A DNA stretch of 6,858 nucleotides from Bacteroidota bacterium (GTDB lineage: Bacteria; Bacteroidota; Rhodothermia; Rhodothermales; UBA10348), in contig SMXK01000074.1 of NCBI GenBank assembly GCA_004356265.1, positions 1 through 6,858 of the forward strand. Reading direction: 5' to 3'. This document shows, in pieces, positions 1 to 5,743 of this stretch. The notes under the pieces were generated by a model that did no database searches, was not told the DNA's origin, and saw only the letters and a program-made list of their open reading frames with translations. How positions within the stretch are numbered: position 1 is the first letter of the stretch; the number at the start of each line of letters is the position of its first letter. Position numbers and translations under genes: made by a program.

Positions 1-989
1 TAAATGCAATAGATCGGTTTGGTACGCCCCAGAAATTTACAGGTCGCGCAGTCAGGACCATCGAGGTGAGAGATGATTGGTATGGAATGACATTCGCCTA
101 CCGCCCTGCCCCGAAAATTGGATTCGGATTCTCCCCATTCCTGAGTGTTCGAACACTTGACAGGACTCGCGAATCAATAAGGGCAGACGTGCTGCACAGT
201 CCCGATCAAAATGCCACAACATGGCTCAATCGAGATTACTCATACAATATCTACAGCATCTTATTGAAAATGGGAATCTACTATGATGGCAAACCAATCT
301 CGCTTGGAATGGCGATAACTACACCGGGGATCAGAATAAAAGGAAATGGGTCTATCCACGCCTCAGCGACGGTGTTTAATCAGGACCAAAACGGTGATGG
401 TGAATTGGACACCGTACTTTCCACGATCGATGTGAAAGACCAAGAAGCACAATACAAAACCCCGCTTGCAGTTTCTATTGGGGCGGCGTGGAGGGCCAAC
501 ACGAGAACCGTGTATTTATCGGCCGAATGGTTCAACCGCATTTCGCCCTATCATCCGATCGAAGCAGGACCCGACGTTACAAAATTTAACGGAAACGCAC
601 TTGTCCCGGAATTTTTCATTGAGAGCAAGTCAGTAGTTAATATCGCGGTCGGTTTGGAGCAAAGACTGAACGCCAGAACTATGCTCTATTTGAGCGCGCT
701 CACTGATTTTTCTGCCATTGCATCAGGAAACGATGCTTTCAGTTCGATGGCCAATCGGGATCTTTTTAATGTAACTGCAGGGACCTCGGTTACCATTTCT
801 CGATTTACCGTCACTGCCGGCCTCGGATTTGTTTATGGCCGCGAGAAGTCCGATGAGCGCGTCAACTTCTTGAATCCCCATGAAAGCAATTATCTACTCG
901 GCGAACCGGCATTTGAAAAAGTTCGGTACCGCGGTTTGAAAATGATCATTGGACTTGAGCTTGCCCCTGCTGCAAGCAAAGAGAAGTAA
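1..989 (+). CDS. Outer-membrane beta-barrel protein, OmpP1/FadL-like (5'-truncated by window edge)
   Basis: The frame is open from base 3 without a stop, so the gene begins left of the window and 328 residues are visible. The GTG at 66 is only an internal codon: the residues before it (for example FGTPQKFTGRA) continue the same protein style. Seen: alternating hydrophobic/polar strands broken by polar loops, such as YGMTFAYRP, IGFGFSPFLSV, LGMAITTPG and VYLSAEWF, with a final strand near GLKMIIGLEL. This is the pattern of the OmpP1/FadL/TodX barrels, which take hydrophobic compounds across the outer membrane; those are usually 400-500 residues, so roughly the first quarter would be missing. 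One loop (384-410) carries a calcium-type motif, DQNGDGELD. The protein ends in APAASKEK rather than in the usual terminal aromatic residue. Family membership is inferred from pattern, the substrate is unknown, and another barrel family is possible. A 137-bp gap separates it from the next gene. Confidence 0.7.
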   Translation, partial: NAIDRFGTPQKFTGRAVRTIEVRDDWYGMTFAYRPAPKIGFGFSPFLSVRTLDRTRESIRADVLHSPDQNATTWLNRDYSYNIYSILLKMGIYYDGKPISLGMAITTPGIRIKGNGSIHASATVFNQDQNGDGELDTVLSTIDVKDQEAQYKTPLAVSIGAAWRANTRTVYLSAEWFNRISPYHPIEAGPDVTKFNGNALVPEFFIESKSVVNIAVGLEQRLNARTMLYLSALTDFSAIASGNDAFSSMANRDLFNVTAGTSVTISRFTVTAGLGFVYGREKSDERVNFLNPHESNYLLGEPAFEKVRYRGLKMIIGLELAPAASKEK

Positions 990-1115
990 CGTCGATATTC
1001 TTACGGACTGCACCGTTGCTGAAATAGCGAATGGAACCGAAAGCGTCGTTTCTGATTTACAGGATCTTACGTAATTTCCGCTAGGCTTAGGCCTCACATT
1101 TTTTTATCTGATAAC

Positions 1116-1121
1116 AGAAGG
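1116..1121 (+). promoter_or_regulatory. Ribosome binding site of the DUF4136 lipoprotein gene
   Basis: AGAAGG lies 5 bases before the ATG at 1127 and fixes that start. It is the only clear Shine-Dalgarno in the window: neither the protease start at 1721 nor the FG-GAP lipoprotein start at 5733 has a comparable site. Confidence 0.7.
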
Positions 1122-1126
1122 TCTCC

Positions 1127-1699
1127 ATGTCAATTCGTTCCTGTTTTTCGACCTCACTCGCGGTTCTGTTAATCGCTCCGATGCTGATCACTGGCTGCAG
1201 CTCGCTTGAAATCACCTCAGACTATGATCGTGATGCTGATTTCGCCTCGTTCAAGACCTATGAACTCGTAACATCTCCTGAGGAAGCTGTCCCAAATCGT
1301 GCGAACGATATCGTAGTGCGAAGACTTGAATCATCAATAGAAAACCATTTGCAGGCCATGGGATTCAGTAAGGTCATGGGTGACAGCCAAGCTGACCTTG
1401 GCGTAGCATGGCACGGTTCGACGAAAGAACAGCACTCCACTACAGTTGACACCTATCGTTACGCAGGCGCCGGATACGGCTACGGGTATTATGGATGGTG
1501 GGGACCGGGAATGGGCACTACGACGGTTTCTCACAATTCATGGGAAGAAGGCATGTTAATCATCGATTTCATCGATCAGGAAAATAACCGGCTGGTTTGG
1601 AGAGGCGTTGCCAAGGCTGTATTGAGTGACAATGCGGGTACTCAGGAATTTATCGACAAAGTCGTTGCGGCTATGCTGAAAGAATATCCAGGCAAATAA
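1127..1699 (+). CDS. DUF4136 domain-containing lipoprotein
   Basis: The protein has 190 residues. A lipoprotein signal peptide runs from residue 1 to 23 and ends in the lipobox ITGC, with the lipidated cysteine at 24 followed by Ser-Ser, so it is probably sorted to the outer membrane. The mature part opens with SDYDRDADFASFKTYEL, the typical start of DUF4136 (a strand, then FxxFKTY). It ends with the family's helical tail, here EFIDKVVAAMLKEYP. A Gly/Tyr/Trp-rich stretch at about 112-130 interrupts the domain and is probably a surface loop. DUF4136 proteins are envelope lipoproteins of unknown function; no catalytic residues are evident. The start is well supported by an AGAAGG site 5 bases upstream. 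It is the first gene of a probable operon with the protease 21 bp downstream, which suggests an envelope role. The family call is by recognition and is fairly secure; the function is unknown. Confidence 0.85.
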   Translation: MSIRSCFSTSLAVLLIAPMLITGCSSLEITSDYDRDADFASFKTYELVTSPEEAVPNRANDIVVRRLESSIENHLQAMGFSKVMGDSQADLGVAWHGSTKEQHSTTVDTYRYAGAGYGYGYYGWWGPGMGTTTVSHNSWEEGMLIIDFIDQENNRLVWRGVAKAVLSDNAGTQEFIDKVVAAMLKEYPGK

Positions 1700-1720
1700 T
1701 TCCGTTCAAATTCGAGTATC

Positions 1721-2740
1721 ATGAAGAGATTTTTGTTGATTGCCCTCGGGATTGTAGCAGTCGCGGGTGGTTCGGATGTTTGCGCTCAATCGGTCAGCGA
1801 TCTGTTTGAACGAGTCAGGAAATCTGTTGTAATTATCACAACAGAGGAAACAGATTTCGTGGCCGGCGACGAAATCAGAAAAGTCAGCACGCAAGGACTC
1901 GGCTCCGGCGTAATGATCGAGGGCGGTCTGATATTGACCGCTGCTCATGTGGTACAAACTGCAAATCTGGTACTGGTCTCCTTTTATGATGGTCAGGAAA
2001 TTTTTGGCCGTGTGATCGGCTCTTCGCCACAGGCCGACGTTGCTATCGTTCGGCTGGAGAGCCTCCCGAAGAATATTCCTGAGTTGCCACTCGGAGATTC
2101 CGATGCTGTTCGTACCGGAGACGATATCATTGTTGTCGGCGCCCCATTCGGTCTCGCATATACACTAAGTAAGGGGATTGTCAGTGGCCGCTCAACGCTC
2201 GATCAGTCGGGCTCTTCCTTAAATGAGGTCGAATTTTTTCAGACAGATGCGTCGATCAATCAGGGGAATTCCGGTGGACCCATGTTTGATATGGATGGGC
2301 AGGTTATCGGGATCGTCAGCTCGATACTGACTCAGTCGGGTGGATTTGAGGGTATTGGTTTTGCTGCCACGTCGAATATCACCAGATCCGTTCTGCTCGA
2401 GAACAATTCATTCTGGTGGGGTGTCAACGGCCAAGTCTTGTCTGGTGGCTTGGCCAAGATTTTCAACGTGCCCCAGGCGGAGGGATATCTAGTCAACAAT
2501 GTCGCGGATGACTCACCCGGGTCGAAGTTGGGATTACTACCAAGCATCGTCCCGATAACCATAGCCAACGAGTCATTTAAAATCGGCGGAGATATCGTGC
2601 TTTCTGTTCAAGGAATAGAATTCAACACCGACAATCTTGCATCGATTCGAAAAGCCACCGCTGACTTGAGAAAAGGAGATCAGATTCGTGTCACCGCTCT
2701 GCGGGGTGGCGAGGTGATCTCTCTCGTTACCAGATATTAA
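1721..2740 (+). CDS. S1C-family (HtrA/Deg-like) periplasmic serine protease with one PDZ domain
   Basis: The protein has 339 residues. An N-terminal signal peptide (about 1-22, VCA before Gln23) sends it to the periplasm. The trypsin-like domain spans about 28-225 with a full catalytic triad: His76 in TAAHVV, Asp106 in ADVAIV, and Ser184 in GNSGGP. The substrate-pocket strand GIGFAATSN follows at 211-219. A single PDZ domain covers about 235-339. It contains GYLVNNVADDSPGSKLGL and then, after about 15 extra residues, GGDIVLSVQG. Such a spacer is familiar in one group of S1C proteases. Length and layout (one PDZ) are DegS-like, but with a cleavable-looking signal instead of a clear membrane anchor. 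HtrA proteases degrade misfolded envelope proteins or cut regulators; which applies here cannot be told. There is no clear Shine-Dalgarno before the ATG, so it may rely on coupling to the lipoprotein gene 21 bp upstream. It shares its reading frame with the next gene. The protease call is very secure; the target is unknown. Confidence 0.93.
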   Translation: MKRFLLIALGIVAVAGGSDVCAQSVSDLFERVRKSVVIITTEETDFVAGDEIRKVSTQGLGSGVMIEGGLILTAAHVVQTANLVLVSFYDGQEIFGRVIGSSPQADVAIVRLESLPKNIPELPLGDSDAVRTGDDIIVVGAPFGLAYTLSKGIVSGRSTLDQSGSSLNEVEFFQTDASINQGNSGGPMFDMDGQVIGIVSSILTQSGGFEGIGFAATSNITRSVLLENNSFWWGVNGQVLSGGLAKIFNVPQAEGYLVNNVADDSPGSKLGLLPSIVPITIANESFKIGGDIVLSVQGIEFNTDNLASIRKATADLRKGDQIRVTALRGGEVISLVTRY

Positions 2741-2743
2741 GGT

Positions 2744-3889
2744 GTGCCGAACACTGATCAACAGAGGCTCTCGCTTCCGGCGGCCGTCTATCTTGGGATA
2801 GTCGGCTCGTCCGTACTGCTGATCTTGCCTGTATTTGTCGGTACGGTCCTGCAGATTCAGTCGATTGGGACCGAGCGGGCCGGGTGGCTGGGTTCGGGGG
2901 ACCTTATTGGATATGCGCTGGGCTCTCTCGTGGCATTTCGATTGATCGCTCGCGTGTCATGGAGGACGCTGGCTACGTCGGGGCTGGTTCTAATGATCGT
3001 CGGTAATTTGATTTCGATCCTGGCATCCGATTTCTTCCTGTCCCTTTTTGTCGTGCGCGTCGGTCTGACAGGACTCGGCGCCGGATTGGTAATTGCAGTG
3101 CCATACAACGCATTGGGCTCAATGCCTGATTCAGAACGGTCGACGGGGTTGTACTGGACTTTTAACGTTCTGGGTGGATCTGCGGCACTGTTAATTTTCC
3201 CTCTGATCGCACAACAGTTCGGACCCGGTGCCCTGTTCGGGGCTCTTGCAATTCTGGCTGCATCTGCAATACCCGTAGCGTTAACAGCTTCCTCATCTGG
3301 TGACGCGAAGGAAACAGGTACGGATGATAGATCTGGAACCCTGTTTACCGGACTCGGGGCGACAGAGATCATCATGCTTTGTTCGATCGCTCTCTTTAAC
3401 CTCGGCCTGGGAGGCGTATGGGCCTTTATCGACAGACCCGCCCTATCTCTTGGATTGTCCGGTCAAACGATCGGGTGGATACTTTCCGGAACGTATCTGG
3501 TATGCATGTTAGGATCGGGGACTGCAACTCTTCAGGGCCGCAGATTAGGACTTATCGCACCGTACGTCGGCGCTATGTTGCTGGTGGCAACAGCCACGAT
3601 TTTACTCTCTCAAGCCTCTACGATACTTATATATATCGCCGTAGTGGCGACGATTAACTTCTGCTGGAATTACAGCATGACGTACCAATTCCTTGCCGTA
3701 TTTGAGACCTCAACAAGCAAACACACGGCCACGCTTATCTTTTTCGCCCAGAGCATGGGATTGATGTTTGGGCCAGCTCTGTCGGGGATGATTTCCCAAC
3801 GCGCTTCCGTGCACACGAGTTTTCTGGTTGCGGCTGCATTATGCCTGGCCAGCGCAGCCCTCTATCGACTCGGATTTTCGAAGAATTGA
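2744..3889 (+). CDS. Major facilitator superfamily (MFS) transporter
   Basis: The protein has 381 residues with about twelve hydrophobic segments, near 15-37, 47-68, 75-96, 98-121, 136-157, 161-183, 206-229, 241-262, 269-290, 292-314, 328-350 and 356-377. A hydrophilic central loop (about 184-205, Ser/Asp/Gly-rich) separates the two six-helix halves, as in MFS carriers. Basic residues sit in the helix 2-3 region (RLIARVSWR), and helix 4 starts after VVRVGLTGLGAG, resembling the MFS helix-4 signature. The substrate is unknown; short 12-helix carriers of this type are often drug or metabolite exporters, but nothing here proves that. The chosen start is GTG at 2744, three bases after the protease stop and in the same frame. 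AAGG lies too close to it to be a normal ribosome site, so translation probably depends on reinitiation. The 3' end overlaps the convergent gene by 28 bp. Superfamily secure, substrate open. Confidence 0.88.
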   Translation: MPNTDQQRLSLPAAVYLGIVGSSVLLILPVFVGTVLQIQSIGTERAGWLGSGDLIGYALGSLVAFRLIARVSWRTLATSGLVLMIVGNLISILASDFFLSLFVVRVGLTGLGAGLVIAVPYNALGSMPDSERSTGLYWTFNVLGGSAALLIFPLIAQQFGPGALFGALAILAASAIPVALTASSSGDAKETGTDDRSGTLFTGLGATEIIMLCSIALFNLGLGGVWAFIDRPALSLGLSGQTIGWILSGTYLVCMLGSGTATLQGRRLGLIAPYVGAMLLVATATILLSQASTILIYIAVVATINFCWNYSMTYQFLAVFETSTSKHTATLIFFAQSMGLMFGPALSGMISQRASVHTSFLVAAALCLASAALYRLGFSKN

Positions 3890-5733
3890 ACTCCGCCCGA
3901 CGATCCTCCGGCAAACAGATCCAGATCTCCGTCATCGTCTATATCAACAAATTCGGGAGTTACGAGCGTCTGAAATCTAACTCCTTCGATTTTCCCTGAA
4001 TCCTCGAAGATCATTTCCTCAGCGGTCCCGACATTCATAAATAGCCGTGCTCCGTTCAATTCTGAACCCACGATAAGGTCGTAATCTCCATCGCCGTCAA
4101 TATCCACCAGCGTCGGAAAGCTCCTGCGCCCCACGTCAATATCATTGTATTTGTCAGAGACTAATACGAAATTCGGCAGTGTCGCTGAACCCTCGTTGCG
4201 ATAATAATTGAGTGTCCCGGACGCCTCGCCCACAAACAGATCCAGGTCACCATCGTTGTCCATGTCTGCAAGAGCCGGCGAACTGTTCTGACCACGGGTA
4301 AGACTCACGAACTTGTCGTCCACCAACTCAAACGATGGGCTCGTCGCCGTCCCCACGTTTCTAAAAAACGACAAATCACGATTCCATTTTCCCAATAACA
4401 CATCCAGATCTCCGTCTCCATCTAAATCGGCGAATTCCGGATTTTGGTGGTAGGTCGCCTCAAAGTTACTCAGACCCCGCATGACGAACGATGGCGCCGA
4501 CGCGGTACCGACATTTTCGTAGTAGAAGATTTGAGAGTCTTTCTGGGTTTCAGGCCGAATCTTGTTCATAACGTACATGTCCTGATCGCCATCGCCATCA
4601 AGATCAGCAAATTTGACAATACTTTCAGAACCCACGTCGATCATGTCCACAAACCGGTTGGTTCGAACCTCAAACTCGTTCGAGCCCATATTTTCCATGA
4701 AATACAGGTTTTCGGCGGTCGTGCGAATGGCGTTGAATGCCCCGCCCAGGACCCCAAATAACACGTCCAGATCGCCGTCCAAGTCATAATCGATTATCGC
4801 AGGAGCGTTGTAGCCACTGGTCTCAACCGGGTTATTGAGGGGCCACGGTTCCGGTTCACTACGCAGCGACGGGAAAGCACAGGAGCCCAGATTTCGGATG
4901 AATAGAAGTCCCGGTTCGAAAAAGTCCCCCCAGAAGAGGTCTTGATCGCCGTCTCCATCCATATCCGCGAATGCCAACGTGTTGGCACCGTGACGTGTCT
5001 GGGCCTCACCTATAATTTCAATGTCCTCGAAATTATCGGTCACAAATTTGAATCTTGGTACGTTGAATTCGTCCATCCCGACCGACTCGTACCTGGTAAT
5101 CGTTCCCGTAATACGGCCTATAAAAAGGTCAATAAGCCCATCACAGTCGATGTCTACCAGGTTTGGTATGTTCTGGCGATCTGCAAAAAGAGGCACGCCT
5201 TCAGCGTCGCGGAGCGTATCAACAACGGCTACAAATCGGGCCTCTTCCGCGGAGCCTTCATTCCGGAAATACTTTACGTATGAATATTTCTGTTCAGACA
5301 GGATGTCCACGTCGCCATCACCGTCCAGATCTACAAAACGGTACCATTCGCCCACGTCCAGATTCTGATATTTGTCTGTGCGCCATACATATCTCGGATT
5401 CCCGACCGTACCCGTATTTTCAAGAAATACGATACTGCCGGTTTCCTCTTGAATGAACAGATCCACATCACCATCTGCGTCAATGTCGTAGAACTGAGGC
5501 CTTGGCACATTGAACCCGCCGAGAAACGGTAATAAGTGGGCAGATCCATCTTCCTTTAAAACCTCAAAAGGTTCTACGACCCTTTGGTAGGCTGGTGGGA
5601 AGACTGTTTCCGCCGCTCCGGGATCACCGGGCCCCGGAGCCGACGTAACGGACGGTCCCGATGAAGAGCAGGCCGACAGAAGGAGAACGCAAGCTCCAAT
5701 TAAGAGCAGTGTTGGTCGTAAAACGTTTGACAT
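3862..5733 (-). CDS. FG-GAP/VCBS-type repeat lipoprotein, ten calcium-motif units
   Basis: The protein has 623 residues from the ATG at 5733. A lipoprotein signal (residues 1-21) ends in LSAC with the lipidated Cys22 followed by Ser23, so the protein is probably outer-membrane or surface anchored. A Ser/Pro/Gly linker (about 23-45) leads into ten repeats of 52-63 residues. Each has a DxDxDGxxD loop beginning at residues 83, 135, 194, 257, 315, 377, 436, 490, 544 and 597. Between them recur N-x-G-T/S turns (for example ENTGT, RNEGS, ENVGT, RNVGT). Such loops bind calcium in FG-GAP/VCBS propellers; the partner is unknown, and adhesion or surface scaffolding is possible. The final FFEN strand suits closure of the fold. 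The frame is open up to a GTG at 5784, but that would hide the signal peptide and overlap the upstream gene. The ATG lies 10 bases after that gene's stop with no clear ribosome site, suggesting coupling. Only two cysteines, 197 and 285, lie in the mature part besides Cys22. Confidence 0.88.
   Translation of the reverse strand: MSNVLRPTLLLIGACVLLLSACSSSGPSVTSAPGPGDPGAAETVFPPAYQRVVEPFEVLKEDGSAHLLPFLGGFNVPRPQFYDIDADGDVDLFIQEETGSIVFLENTGTVGNPRYVWRTDKYQNLDVGEWYRFVDLDGDGDVDILSEQKYSYVKYFRNEGSAEEARFVAVVDTLRDAEGVPLFADRQNIPNLVDIDCDGLIDLFIGRITGTITRYESVGMDEFNVPRFKFVTDNFEDIEIIGEAQTRHGANTLAFADMDGDGDQDLFWGDFFEPGLLFIRNLGSCAFPSLRSEPEPWPLNNPVETSGYNAPAIIDYDLDGDLDVLFGVLGGAFNAIRTTAENLYFMENMGSNEFEVRTNRFVDMIDVGSESIVKFADLDGDGDQDMYVMNKIRPETQKDSQIFYYENVGTASAPSFVMRGLSNFEATYHQNPEFADLDGDGDLDVLLGKWNRDLSFFRNVGTATSPSFELVDDKFVSLTRGQNSSPALADMDNDGDLDLFVGEASGTLNYYRNEGSATLPNFVLVSDKYNDIDVGRRSFPTLVDIDGDGDYDLIVGSELNGARLFMNVGTAEEMIFEDSGKIEGVRFQTLVTPEFVDIDDDGDLDLFAGGSSGGVQFFENPSR
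3919..5487 (-). repeat. Array of ten FG-GAP-type calcium-loop repeats (protein-level)
   Basis: The ten DxDxDGxxD loops are coded (minus strand) at 5487-5461, 5331-5305, 5154-5128, 4965-4939, 4791-4765, 4605-4579, 4428-4402, 4266-4240, 4104-4078 and 3945-3919. The periods are 52, 59, 63, 58, 62, 59, 54, 54 and 53 codons. All ten keep aspartate at loop positions 1, 3, 5 and 9. Unit 3 is the most diverged, with Cys at position 4 and Leu at position 7. At DNA level the copies are only degenerate, which indicates old duplication held by selection rather than recent tandem expansion. Confidence 0.9.
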
Positions 5734-5743
5734 AGCGGGTAAA

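Noticed and set aside
66..989. GTG at 66 as the true start of the barrel protein
   Set aside because: The frame is open to the left edge with barrel-like residues before it, so the gene is simply truncated by the window.
1083..1105. Possible terminator: AGGC-TTAG-GCCT hairpin followed by seven T
   Set aside because: The stem is only four base pairs and the T run begins four bases after it; too weak to call.
990..1126. Promoter in the gap before the DUF4136 gene
   Set aside because: A promoter is expected here, and TTTACA at 1066-1071 resembles a -35 box, but no matching -10 box is found at the right distance.
2857..3375. 172-codon open frame antisense to the transporter
   Set aside because: Its translation is Pro/Arg/Ser-rich without domain character, as expected for the shadow of a membrane-protein gene.
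3874..3888. Near-palindrome around TTCGAA at the convergent junction as a bidirectional terminator
   Set aside because: It leaves no room for a loop, lies inside both coding regions and is AT-rich; no stable hairpin.
3919..5487. Recurring short strings (such as CAGATC, CCGTC, CCATC) as a CRISPR-like or DNA repeat array
   Set aside because: They are degenerate codons for the DxDxDGxxD loops, with varying spacing and no exact repeats.
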